The notes under the pieces: model-generated
Databases searched by the model: none
Told to the model about the DNA's origin: nothing
What the model saw: the letters and a program-made list of their open reading frames with translations, nothing else
Translations under genes and position numbers: made by a program
Assembly: GCA_002338715.1 (NCBI GenBank)
Contig: DDIR01000058.1
Span: 1-22,801 of the forward strand
Source of the DNA: Phycisphaerales bacterium UBA1845
GTDB taxonomy: Bacteria; Planctomycetota; Phycisphaerae; UBA1845
Direction of reading: 5' to 3'
Length of the DNA: 22,801 nt
Shown: in pieces, positions 6,808 through 14,527 of the stretch
Position numbering within the stretch: the stretch's first letter is position 1
Layout of the letters: every line of letters begins with the position of its first letter

Positions 6808-9800
6808 CTACTCGTTGAGCGGTGCGACCAGGATTGTGGCGAATACGGCAAAGTCCTGCGAATCAATGCTGGCATCGCCAGACAGGTTGCCCGGCTCACA
6901 GGCCCCTTCTGGAACCGCTCCAAAGCAAAGTTGAAACAGCGCGAAATCTTTCAAATCGACGTCGCCATCCGAATCGAAATCGCCATTGCCATACGGCAGG
7001 CATTGATCATCCGACTCGCGACACCAGGTGCCTTCCCCGCAGGGCAAACTCACCGACTCGCAAGTACCATACGCATTGCATGCCCGGGCTCCCGAGCAGA
7101 AAAGCCCGTCCTCACATTCGACATCGATCGTGCATTCACACGGATCACACGATCCACCGCAATCGATCCGCTCTTCGCCCTGATTGAGAACGCCATCCAC
7201 GCACGATGCCGAGTTGTCGCACGTGTACGTCTCGACGCGAACCGCATCGATCGCGCATTCCACGATTGTCCCGACGGAGAGATCGCTCGCGCTGAACCGG
7301 ATGCGCACGGTCGAACTGGCCGGCACTTCCGTACCGATTAGTATGGCGTCCGTTTTCCAGATCGGTTGGGCGATCGTATGAACACGAACCGGCGTCCAGT
7401 TTGTGCCGGCTGGGTCGGTTGCGATTTCGGTGAGCAGGTAATCTTCGTCGAAACTGCCCGGACCGGAATCAATCCAATACGCATAGCTGATGACGCCACC
7501 GGTGTTCATGTCAAACACCGGAGATGTCAGGATGGTGGTCCCGGCATCCACGTCAGAGTTTGAATCAAACGGGTCGTTTTCCGTCAAATAGCATTGTCCC
7601 GAACCGTCGTAGTCGCTGTCGGGATCACCGCGATTGTTGTTGACGGGAACACCGCGTTCCCAATCGCCCTCGAAGACGAACCCGGACACTGTCCACCCTT
7701 TGTCCGTTTCAAAATCATCTTCGAACAGAGTTGTCGAAACGCCTACAAATGCGCTGTAAACGTCAGCCGGCGCCGCCGAAGGTGACTTCGTGATGGTCGA
7801 ACCATCCCCGGCTGCACTGACGTAATAATCAAGGGCGGCAGAGCAATTCGAACCGGGCAGCGCCACTTCAAACAAGCCACCACCTATACCGGTCATCGGA
7901 ATCGACTGGAAAGTCCCGCCATCGTCGCGGTGGTGCAACATCACCGTCCCCGGAACCAGTTGTTCGGTTCCCGGTTTGATCTCCACCATCAACGTCTTGG
8001 GTGAATTGGGAGCCACGTTGGCGGGTCGCCCTTTTGGAAATCTGATTTGCAGCGCTTCCGGCGTTTCGACTTCGCAGGCAGGACCGCTCAATTCCAATTC
8101 GAAACTTCCAACCGCTCCCAGATAACCGGTCACCCGCAGGTAATACTCTTCGCCGGCACTGACTGCGAATGACGCCTGGGACGGTCCGAAGACGGTACCG
8201 CAGCCATCATCGTCGCAAGCCACTTCGTCATAGACCTGTCCCGGGCACCCTGTGTGAATGGAAATGGCCGAGTCGTAGTCCGTGCCCGAATCACACAGTG
8301 ACACAAAGGCGTTGCCCGACGTCTGCGGTGCATAGCGGAACCATACATCGGATGCAGGATTGCTTTGTGCGCAGGTCGACGATCCATCGGGCAGCGATCC
8401 GAGTGTCGATCCAAACGTCACACCGGGACAAATCGTTATCGCGTCGATGCATTTGTCGTTGGCGGGTGGCGCGAGGGGGGCCATGTTGTGCGCGCCGAAT
8501 CCCGCCAGAATTTCGGCTGAGTGTGGCGTACCGTTTCCGATGTCAGCATCGTCATCATCGAGCGTCAGAAAATCGATCGTGATTGCAGGCGTGATCGACG
8601 ACCCCGCGTGCAACAGCACACTGTTGACCAACAAGTCGCCGACGATTTGCAGTGCGTCCGCCGGCTCGGTGACAGCCAGTTCCTGCCGCGTGTCCCAGAT
8701 GCAACCTGAGAGCACGTTGCCGCAAACATGTGGATCAATGTTGCTGCACGGATACATGAACGCATTGTCGGCTGTCCGCGTCGCCGTCTGGCAACTGGTT
8801 GCCAAACCCAATCCGGATCTCGGGTCGTCCAGCAACAGGACGCTTATGGAATCGGCGACGCCTTCACCGTATTGCCCCTGACCGCTGCCGCTCGATTCAA
8901 CAATGTGGTGACCATATTCGTGGTAGATCAAATTGGACCATGCGGTGTTGGGAAATCCCGAGCCAGCCGCACAGAACCGCAGCCCGACACCCGTGTATTG
9001 AGCGTTGCCCGGACACAGACCGTTGGCAGGTTCATTCACGCTGATTTGAAATGCGGTTTGCGAACCGATCACCGGATAGGCCGGATTGGCGTCGAGCACA
9101 TAGTCGCGAATCTTGTTGGCGTAGTAGTAGGCGTTGACCTCGGCACGATTGATGGAACTGGGGACCAGGTTGTGCGTGAAGTCGGCGACGGCTGGCGGTG
9201 ACACGGTTTGACTCAAAACCGTCGTGCCCGAATGATTCATCACGTTGAAGTACAAACCCCGGGTCGGCGACTGAACTTGCACAGATGAAGCTGCCCCCGC
9301 GTCGAGGAAATAGTCGCCGAAGATATCGGTGTGGGTTGTCATTTGCGGAATCGAAACCTCGGCGTACGACAACTCGTGAAGATATTCCGATTCACAGAAT
9401 TCCGATGCGACGCCGCCAAGCGCCCACCCCTTCACCGTTCCGGTGACGGCGCCATCAAGCAATTGATTTTCCCGGTAATGGATCTTGCCGGATTGAAAAT
9501 CAGTGACAAACAACCACTTTGAATTCACCTGGTCGTTTGACATGGAGTCCGCACCCTCAAAGACCAACGCGGGGCGCGGTATTTCATTGGGCGTGTCATC
9601 AGTCCCGGCCCAAATCGTGACCGCGGGTGTGCCGAATTCAGCCAGTTCATTCACCTCTGAAATCGCCGACGCGCGCCCTTTGACGAATGAAGCGGCGATC
9701 ATCGACGGATTCGACAATGCGGACAACGTGGCTGGATCGATCTCGAATTCGCCCAGGTCCTTCAGCGTTGAGGATGCAAGCACCATCGGAAATGATGCCT

Positions 9801-10215
9801 CATTGCGAAGCACCAACCGCAACTCGGAGCGGAAGACCGGAACATACTGTTTGAACTGCCGGTAGGTGATCAACGAAAATCGAAACTCGCCAGTTCTGCG
9901 ATCATACATAAGCGGCTGCTCGGGATCTCGCACCCCGCTTCGATCAAGCACCAGATCTCCCGGGGCTGTTCCGAAGACATCCGCATGATCTGTTCGAAAA
10001 GCTTCTGCGCTCTCCATGGCGCTCGACCCGGTCGATAGTGGTCCCGAGTACAGACGCTCGATTCGCGATTCATGGTAACGAACTTTGACAGAAGGATGCT
10101 CCGCGCGCAAAGTCTCCAACGCGCTCGGCTCGTCTGCAGCAGCCGACCGTCCGATCGCCACAATCAGCAGCGCGGACATCAACCGCAAAGTCAGTTTGGA
10201 AAACGGCGAAGGCAT
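6808..10215 (-). CDS. Secreted multidomain zinc metallopeptidase (HExxH) with dockerin-like C-terminus
   Basis: This is a 1135-residue exported protein. A Sec signal (MPSPFSKLTLRLMSALLIVA, then GRSAAA) precedes a likely cut near residue 27. Residues about 40-250 resemble an FTP/PepSY-type propeptide of fungalysin/thermolysin-like enzymes. The catalytic core has HEYGH (His432, Glu433, His436), and GEGVADS follows with Glu451 as the likely third zinc ligand, a gluzincin pattern. A later D-rich segment with IGNGTPHSAEI completes the peptidase-like part. A Cys-bonded beta-domain (about 585-715), a segment with DDFETDKGW (about 830-1000) and a Cys-rich DCGGSC module (about 1005-1075) follow. Two calcium-type repeats, DFDSDGDVDLKDF and NLSGDASIDSQDF, look like type I dockerin. 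It probably degrades extracellular protein. The ATG at 10215 is preferred because the signal peptide starts there; an upstream ATG-like start at 10323 adds no secretion signal. The purine-rich GGAAGTGGGG upstream is a fair ribosome site. Confidence 0.88.
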   Translation of the reverse strand: MPSPFSKLTLRLMSALLIVAIGRSAAADEPSALETLRAEHPSVKVRYHESRIERLYSGPLSTGSSAMESAEAFRTDHADVFGTAPGDLVLDRSGVRDPEQPLMYDRRTGEFRFSLITYRQFKQYVPVFRSELRLVLRNEASFPMVLASSTLKDLGEFEIDPATLSALSNPSMIAASFVKGRASAISEVNELAEFGTPAVTIWAGTDDTPNEIPRPALVFEGADSMSNDQVNSKWLFVTDFQSGKIHYRENQLLDGAVTGTVKGWALGGVASEFCESEYLHELSYAEVSIPQMTTHTDIFGDYFLDAGAASSVQVQSPTRGLYFNVMNHSGTTVLSQTVSPPAVADFTHNLVPSSINRAEVNAYYYANKIRDYVLDANPAYPVIGSQTAFQISVNEPANGLCPGNAQYTGVGLRFCAAGSGFPNTAWSNLIYHEYGHHIVESSGSGQGQYGEGVADSISVLLLDDPRSGLGLATSCQTATRTADNAFMYPCSNIDPHVCGNVLSGCIWDTRQELAVTEPADALQIVGDLLVNSVLLHAGSSITPAITIDFLTLDDDDADIGNGTPHSAEILAGFGAHNMAPLAPPANDKCIDAITICPGVTFGSTLGSLPDGSSTCAQSNPASDVWFRYAPQTSGNAFVSLCDSGTDYDSAISIHTGCPGQVYDEVACDDDGCGTVFGPSQASFAVSAGEEYYLRVTGYLGAVGSFELELSGPACEVETPEALQIRFPKGRPANVAPNSPKTLMVEIKPGTEQLVPGTVMLHHRDDGGTFQSIPMTGIGGGLFEVALPGSNCSAALDYYVSAAGDGSTITKSPSAAPADVYSAFVGVSTTLFEDDFETDKGWTVSGFVFEGDWERGVPVNNNRGDPDSDYDGSGQCYLTENDPFDSNSDVDAGTTILTSPVFDMNTGGVISYAYWIDSGPGSFDEDYLLTEIATDPAGTNWTPVRVHTIAQPIWKTDAILIGTEVPASSTVRIRFSASDLSVGTIVECAIDAVRVETYTCDNSASCVDGVLNQGEERIDCGGSCDPCECTIDVECEDGLFCSGARACNAYGTCESVSLPCGEGTWCRESDDQCLPYGNGDFDSDGDVDLKDFALFQLCFGAVPEGACEPGNLSGDASIDSQDFAVFATILVAPLNE

Positions 10216-10385
10216 GGCCCCACTTCCGCGAACCAACGGTTCAAGACATCGATAGAGGGTGCATAATCGCGAGGACGAATTGGCGGCCCCTACATATGAA
10301 CATAATAACGAATTCGACCGCACAACCCTAACCGGGATTCAAATTCGTTTTTGGAAATTGGATAAATAATTACCTGAAATGTAGG

Positions 10386-10448
10386 AAAAGACGCACCAAC
10401 ATGTTTCCGATTCGCTTCATCTGAAGAATCGCGGAAGCACATTGGTGC
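10386..10448 (-). terminator. Long hairpin with U-tract after the DUF362 gene
   Basis: GCACCAA (10393-10399) and TTGGTGC (10442-10448) are perfect outer arms. Inner arms (GATTC/GAATC and TTC/GAA) around an AGAT loop add an imperfect upper stem. On the minus strand the stem is followed by GTCTTTTCC. It starts 22 nt after the DUF362 stop codon, the expected place for an intrinsic terminator. Confidence 0.6.
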
Positions 10449-10470
10449 GCGGCATGTCTGTGGTTTGCGT

Positions 10471-11652
10471 CTAGCCTGCGATTTTTTGAATGGTCGCTGG
10501 CGATTCGGGAATGTCGGTGAAACCCTCACCGTTTGATTCGAGTTGTTCCCAGTTGGCGAACAGTCGGCCCCACTCGCTGCCGAGCGCTTCGTGCACCCGC
10601 TGACGTCCGACGAACGGCAGCCAATAGTAGTCGTGATACGCGATGCTCGCGCCGTATGCCCACGGCGCCATCCATGTCTTGAGCGACCACTCGATCCACT
10701 TTTTCATGCTGCCCCAGTAGATCTTGTGCTGCATGCGCGAGGCGAATGTCATTTTCTTGTAGGGACCGTCGAACTTCCAATTCTCGCCGGCTGCATCGAG
10801 GTCACCGACAATTTCGATATCATCCGGATTACCGCAACCAAGTCCCAACTCGTGGGCGATGCGGATGAATTTGATATCCATCGGATTAAAGCCCATCAGC
10901 TTGGCGCTGATCGCGTCGATCGCGACCTGATCTGCCGACGCGAGCATGACGTTCTTGACATACGGCACCATGCAGCGCGGGCCCGGACCGTCACCGGCGA
11001 AGGTTCCATCCATCACCGCGAACACACCCTTGTGGATGCGCTTTTGAATCATCAACAGATCGACGAGTGTTTCGTGAATGACCTCGTGCGTCCAATGGCG
11101 CTTCTCGTTGAGCAAGCCGCCAAACGCATTCTTCATTGCGCCGGTCATCGTGGTAAACACGTGCGTCTTGACCGTCGGTAAGTGAATGATGTTTTCACCG
11201 GGGAAGCGCTCGGGAATCTGGAATCCCTTGGGATAGACCTTGTTGAGCACCAGCAGGTCCTTGGCCAGGTCGCCGATCGCATCGCGCACATTGATCCACG
11301 GCTGATTTTCGTAAAGGTGGATGTTGCGCAGGCCGTACTTGTCGACGACGTGTTTGTGCTTGTTGTTTTTCTCGCCGGTCTTGGCGCTGACGACGACCGT
11401 ACGGTTGTGGCAGCCGTGCAGGAGTTCCGTCTTGTAACCGTCCGCCAGCATCGCCCGGATCACGCCTTCTAACTGCCAGGGCGTCGTTGAACATGCCGGA
11501 TAAAAATGCTGCCACGATATGTTGATCTTAAGTGCGGTGTCGGTGTTCTTGTCGATGACGTCCTGATAGCCGGCTAAGTTCATCAGCCGATGATAATCGG
11601 TAAAAACCGTGCCCGGTTTGGTGCGTAAGACGGCAACTTTGCTCTTGCTCAT
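10471..11652 (-). CDS. DUF362 domain-containing protein
   Basis: This 393-residue protein belongs to the DUF362 family, whose biochemical role is unknown to me. The diagnostic core is KTHVFTTMTGAMKNAFGGLL (about residues 160-180), the K-x-H then TG-x-x-KN-x-x-G signature. It is followed by DGTFAGDGPGPR and a segment with ASADQVAIDAISAKLMG, also typical. Some DUF362 proteins carry 4Fe-4S ferredoxin domains; none is seen here, and its cysteines do not form a C-x2-C-x2-C set. There is no signal peptide or membrane segment. Residues from about 310 to the end are Trp- and Tyr-rich. Upstream, CAGGAATC precedes the ATG at 11652, and a TATACT hexamer (11739-11744, minus strand) is a possible -10 element. 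The gene lies 171 bp downstream of the UbiA-family gene on the same strand, so co-transcription is possible. A strong terminator-like hairpin follows it. Confidence 0.9.
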   Translation of the reverse strand: MSKSKVAVLRTKPGTVFTDYHRLMNLAGYQDVIDKNTDTALKINISWQHFYPACSTTPWQLEGVIRAMLADGYKTELLHGCHNRTVVVSAKTGEKNNKHKHVVDKYGLRNIHLYENQPWINVRDAIGDLAKDLLVLNKVYPKGFQIPERFPGENIIHLPTVKTHVFTTMTGAMKNAFGGLLNEKRHWTHEVIHETLVDLLMIQKRIHKGVFAVMDGTFAGDGPGPRCMVPYVKNVMLASADQVAIDAISAKLMGFNPMDIKFIRIAHELGLGCGNPDDIEIVGDLDAAGENWKFDGPYKKMTFASRMQHKIYWGSMKKWIEWSLKTWMAPWAYGASIAYHDYYWLPFVGRQRVHEALGSEWGRLFANWEQLESNGEGFTDIPESPATIQKIAG

Positions 11653-11823
11653 GATTCCTGTCTGCTCAGATTAGGTTCGTCGGACGCTTTTCCATGCCAC
11701 CCTCATCATCGGCCCAAGGCCCTAGAGGCAACACCGAGAGTATAGTGAATCGCCTCATTTTTTTCCGCCGGGCCACGTCCATCCATACGCGGAAACAGGG
11801 GTTTGGGTTCAGGAATGCAGGAT

Positions 11824-12738
11824 TTAGCCGCCCCCGCCCGCCACCGAGGTGACCACCACGTCTGCCCGGGTCTTCAGGACGATGACCGCCACCACCAGAA
11901 TCCAGACCAGTCCGGTAACCAAAAGCGGGACATCCTTCTTGATGATCTGCATCGGACCGGAATAGCGGCCCATCTCCGTGAGCATCGCGTATCGAAACAT
12001 CGCGTACGCCACGAGCGGCAGTGTGTAGAGGAGCAACTCCTTCGCAAATGGCGGATGGGGAATCCGGGGGTTGAAGTCCATCACGTACAACAGAAACGTC
12101 ATGATCGCGATGCCAGCCGACACGCTGATCAGATGGCTCAAGAGTTCGGGCGTGTAGCGAAGCAGCGTTGCACGATGGGCTTCGGCGTCGGCTTTGTTTC
12201 CCAGCGTCACCAACTCGCAGCGCCGCTTGCCAAATCCCAGGAACATGCAGAGCGTAAACGTACAGGCAATCAGCCAAGGCGAAACCAAAACGGCCACGGC
12301 TTGAGCACCTGCGACCGCTCGCAACACGAACCCCATCGCAATGATGATCACGTCGATGATCGGCTGTTTTTTCAGAAGGAAGGAATAGCCCTGAATCAAT
12401 ACGAAATACGAAAGGAGAATATACGTCACCAATTGCGGAAGCCAGAAATGACTGATCGCGATTCCCGAAACCAGCAGCACCAGACTCAGGACAGCCGCTC
12501 CAGCCGGCGAAACGGCTCCACTGGCCAACGGGCGATTCTTCTTGACGGGATGAACCTTGTCGGCTTCTCGGTCGGCAAGATCGTTAAGGACGTACGATGC
12601 ACTCGCGATCAAACAGAACGCTGCAAAGACGAACGGAACGCGGGCGTCCAGCAAGTGCAGACTGAAGGCGGGACCAAAGAGAACGACAACGTTCTTGATC
12701 CATTGCGATGGTCGCATCAGACGAATGTAATCAAGCAT
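11824..12738 (-). CDS. Decaprenyl-phosphate phosphoribosyltransferase-like UbiA-family enzyme
   Basis: This is an integral membrane prenyl-transferase-fold protein of 304 residues with about eight to nine hydrophobic helices. It begins with the RPSQWIKN segment typical of 5-phosphoribosyl-1-pyrophosphate:decaprenyl-phosphate transferases (Rv3806c-like). The first Asp-rich motif is NDLADREADKVHPVKKNRPLASG, with Asn52, Asp53, Asp56, Asp60 and His63. LGFGKRRCEL appears mid-protein, also characteristic. The predicted reaction moves phosphoribose onto a polyprenyl phosphate, a first step toward polyprenyl-phosphoryl arabinose or ribose sugars in the envelope. No DprE1/DprE2 epimerase gene is in the window, so the downstream pathway is unproven. 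I chose the ATG at 12738 (GGAG 11 nt upstream); the TTG at 12747 is only 2 nt from that site. The lipoprotein gene lies 90 bp upstream and DUF362 171 bp downstream, all on the same strand. Confidence 0.88.
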   Translation of the reverse strand: MLDYIRLMRPSQWIKNVVVLFGPAFSLHLLDARVPFVFAAFCLIASASYVLNDLADREADKVHPVKKNRPLASGAVSPAGAAVLSLVLLVSGIAISHFWLPQLVTYILLSYFVLIQGYSFLLKKQPIIDVIIIAMGFVLRAVAGAQAVAVLVSPWLIACTFTLCMFLGFGKRRCELVTLGNKADAEAHRATLLRYTPELLSHLISVSAGIAIMTFLLYVMDFNPRIPHPPFAKELLLYTLPLVAYAMFRYAMLTEMGRYSGPMQIIKKDVPLLVTGLVWILVVAVIVLKTRADVVVTSVAGGGG

Positions 12739-12828
12739 CCGTTGCAATTCTCCAAGTGTAACCGGGCGCCATGATCGGCAGGTCGTGAGTCCGTTGTCCG
12801 CGTCAAATGGGCCCGCAATGTCGTTTCG

Positions 12829-13269
12829 CTAGCCGCCCTCAGACGCCCCAGTCGTGTTGACGTCCGGGGCCATGCCAGTCGACGTACCGTCCATGACTTC
12901 GCTGACGACCTCGCGAGTCGATTCTTTTACCTGATCGACGACCTTTCCGGTTTCCTCTTTCACCTTCTTGGCCGTCTTCTTGACTTTGTCGGCTGACTCT
13001 TTGGCCTTCTTCTTTGCTGCGTCGATATGGGGTTGGGCGTCGTCTTTCAACTGCCGGGCCTTCTCTTTGACCTCTGAGGCGACTTCCTTGGCATCGTGAA
13101 CAGCATCCTTGGCGGCAGTCTTGACGCTCTCGGCCGCACCCTTCAAGTCTTCCTTTACTTCATCGGCAGTTTGGCGGGCGGCCTCCTTCGCCTCTTTGAC
13201 GTCCTCTTCCTTGCATCCGGTGCCAAAACTCAGCGCCAGCCCCAGCGCAATCGCAATCATTCGCTTCAT
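12829..13269 (-). CDS. Small lipoprotein with long charged amphipathic helix
   Basis: This 146-residue protein starts with a lipoprotein-type signal, MKRMIAIALGLALSFGTGC, with Cys19 as the likely lipidated residue; the -3 residue is Gly, so the lipobox is not perfect. The body from about 22 to 125 is rich in Lys, Glu, Ala, Asp and Val with no Pro in most of its length. Repeating patterns such as VKEDLKGAAESVKTAAKDAV and VKKTAKKVKEETGKV suggest an 11-residue amphipathic helix like those of LEA or apolipoprotein-like proteins. A short flexible tail (TSTGMAPDVNTTGASEGG) follows. It would sit at a membrane facing the periplasm; function is unknown. The ATG at 13269 is chosen because it opens the signal peptide, with GGAG 10 nt upstream. 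It is divergent to the small Ala/Lys/Glu protein gene and lies 90 bp upstream of the UbiA-family gene on the same strand. Confidence 0.8.
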   Translation of the reverse strand: MKRMIAIALGLALSFGTGCKEEDVKEAKEAARQTADEVKEDLKGAAESVKTAAKDAVHDAKEVASEVKEKARQLKDDAQPHIDAAKKKAKESADKVKKTAKKVKEETGKVVDQVKESTREVVSEVMDGTSTGMAPDVNTTGASEGG

Positions 13270-13575
13270 CGTTCTGCACTCCGAATTCGACAGTTCCACC
13301 ACCCAAAACGCTACCGCGCCCGGCTGATACCGACAAGCGACAGCCCGGTGGGCAGGAATTCTCGATACGCATCAGGTCCCCAGCCGGTTCTGCCGCCCCG
13401 GATTGACCCGCTTGGGGGCTTGGCGGGTCCAAAATGACCCGTCCGGGGTGGTGGTAGCGATTTTTTGATTTGGTATGATGCGAGGCTCGAGATTTTGACA
13501 TGCTTTGGGTTTAGGCAGACTCCGACGCTGACGTTGGACCTGCGTCGGAAAAGTTCGTTTCAGGAGAATGCAGTT
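13270..13575. other. Divergent intergenic region
   Basis: 306 bp between two divergent genes (small lipoprotein, minus; Ala/Lys/Glu-repeat protein, plus). It contains three GACCCG/CGGGTC arms at 13405-13441 that can form two mutually exclusive hairpins, and a possible extended -10 promoter at 13471-13479. I see no other gene in it. Confidence 0.55.
13451..13479 (+). promoter_or_regulatory. Possible extended -10 promoter for the small Ala/Lys/Glu protein
   Basis: TGGTATGAT (13471-13479) fits an extended -10 (TG-N-TATGAT, five of six to consensus). The hexamer 17 bp upstream, GTGGTA, is a poor -35. It would give a leader of about 90 nt before the ATG at 13576. Confidence 0.35.
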
Positions 13576-13848
13576 ATGCCCCGTGGTGCAAAAACCATCA
13601 AACGGCAAATCGTCAACGCCGCCATTGAATACAAGAAAGGCAACCGCAAGGAAGCCTACCAGCTGTGGGCCAAAGCCGCCGACGGTCGCAAACAGAAGTA
13701 CGAAGCCAAGCACTTCAAGAAGAAGCGCGCCGATGAAGCCGCTGCAGCTGAAAAAGCCGCTGCCGAAAAGGCCGCCGCTGAGAAAGCAGCAGCCGAAAAA
13801 GCAGCCGCTGAAGAAAAAGCTGCCGCCGAAGCCGAAGCATCCGAATAA
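13576..13848 (+). CDS. Small basic protein with Ala-Ala-Ala-Glu-Lys repeat tail
   Basis: This is a 90-residue protein I cannot assign to a named family. The first about 52 residues are basic and probably folded (MPRGAKTIKRQIVNAAIEYK, then KGNRKEAYQLWAKAADGRKQ, then KYEAKHFKKKR). The rest, from about residue 54, is a run of AAAEK pentads (four, then AAAEEK) ending AEAEASE. Such a tail should form one long charged helix. The ATG is set by AGGAGA (13562-13567) 8 nt upstream; a longer in-frame start at 13465 is less likely because it has no such site. A GCCCGTCA/TGACGGGC hairpin follows the stop. The Lys/Ala-rich tail recalls histone H1-like bacterial proteins, but the tail is Glu-balanced and DNA binding is not shown. 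The AAAEK pentads occupy about 13738-13830 at the DNA level. Confidence 0.78.
   Translation: MPRGAKTIKRQIVNAAIEYKKGNRKEAYQLWAKAADGRKQKYEAKHFKKKRADEAAAAEKAAAEKAAAEKAAAEKAAAEEKAAAEAEASE
13738..13830 (+). repeat. Coding 15-bp repeats (AAAEK pentads)
   Basis: Consecutive 15-bp units of the form GCN-GCN-GCN-GAR-AAR, with silent third-base differences between copies. The synonymous variation shows the protein repeat is kept while the DNA has diverged. Confidence 0.8.
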
Positions 13849-13875
13849 GTTTCTGTCCCCCTCCCCGGCACGCCT

Positions 13876-13896
13876 GCCCGTCACACCATGACGGGC
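13876..13896 (+). terminator. Hairpin after the small Ala/Lys/Glu protein
   Basis: GCCCGTCA (13876-13883) and TGACGGGC (13889-13896) form a perfect 8-bp stem around CACCA, 27 nt after the stop. The following TTGCGC is not a real U-tract, so termination strength is uncertain. Confidence 0.5.
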
Positions 13897-13975
13897 TTGC
13901 GCAATGCAGTGCGTCCGTGCTGGCAACGGGGGTCCGGTGGCGACAGATTCATTGCTCGATTCGGAATCTGATTTC

Positions 13976-14425
13976 ATGGGCAATCCCGTCGCCATCAACA
14001 TCTCCAACGAAGAAACCTGGCCGCTTCGAAACCTGGTTCTCAGACCGGGGCGGGATCTTTCCGCGTGTCAGTGGCCGGGTGATACCGACGAAACAACCCA
14101 GCACTACGGTACTTCGATCGACGGGCAGATCGTGGCCATCGGCTCGCTTTATGTCGCCGCACACGATTGCGCACCGGGTCCCGATGTCTGGCAGCTTCGC
14201 GGGATGGCCGTCGACCCCGACCATCGCGGGATGCAACTTGGCGGCCAACTCCTCGACCACATGATCCGCGACGCCCGCGATCGCCTTGGCGCGGCGACCA
14301 TCTGGTGCAACGCCCGCATCCGGGCTGTCACCCTCTACGAACGCGCCGGTTTTGAGTGCGTCAGCGAGCCCTTCGAAATCGAAGGCGTCGGACCGCACCG
14401 GGTGATGCGCCTGGCGTTGAAGTGA
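13976..14425 (+). CDS. GNAT-family N-acetyltransferase
   Basis: This is a 149-residue single-domain GNAT acetyltransferase, which moves an acetyl group from acetyl-CoA to an amine. The N-terminus carries NEETWPLRNLVLRPGRDLSA, seen in a subgroup of stand-alone bacterial GNATs. Motif A is WQLRGMAVDPDHRGMQLGGQ followed by LLDHMI (about residues 72-98). The usual R-x-x-G-x-G loop reads RGMQLG here, with Gln in place of the first Gly. A late segment with ARIRAVTLYERAGFECVSEPFEIEGVGPH is typical of motif B. Substrate is not predictable. The start is uncertain: ATG at 13976 fits family length, but GTG at 13937 (after GGGGG) and ATG at 13904 are also in frame. It stands between the small Ala/Lys/Glu gene and the dehydrogenase gene, with a 102-bp gap to the latter. 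Confidence 0.88.
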   Translation: MGNPVAINISNEETWPLRNLVLRPGRDLSACQWPGDTDETTQHYGTSIDGQIVAIGSLYVAAHDCAPGPDVWQLRGMAVDPDHRGMQLGGQLLDHMIRDARDRLGAATIWCNARIRAVTLYERAGFECVSEPFEIEGVGPHRVMRLALK

Positions 14426-14514
14426 TTCCGCGGTTGGCATCGAATTTTTTTCAATGTGGTTTAGAATAGACCCCGCTCGCCCGAATTTGAACCGGACGAC
14501 AAACTCATGCCCAC

Positions 14515-14520
14515 GGGAGG
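14515..14520 (+). promoter_or_regulatory. Ribosome-binding site deciding the dehydrogenase start
   Basis: GGGAGG with 7 nt to the ATG at 14528. The in-frame ATG at 14507 lies upstream of this site, so the shorter protein is preferred. Confidence 0.75.
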
Positions 14521-14527
14521 TTCTGCC

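Noticed and set aside
10543..11181. A 212-residue plus-strand ORF opposite the DUF362 gene
   Set aside because: It is the antisense of a well-recognised DUF362 frame.
11803..12774. A 323-residue plus-strand ORF opposite the UbiA-family gene
   Set aside because: It is longer than the gene, but is rich in His, Arg, Gln and Asp with no motif, while the minus-strand frame carries clear UbiA motifs and membrane helices. It is an antisense shadow.
14434..14467. TTGGCA and TAGAAT as a promoter for the dehydrogenase gene
   Set aside because: The two hexamers are 22 bp apart, too far for a standard sigma-70 promoter.
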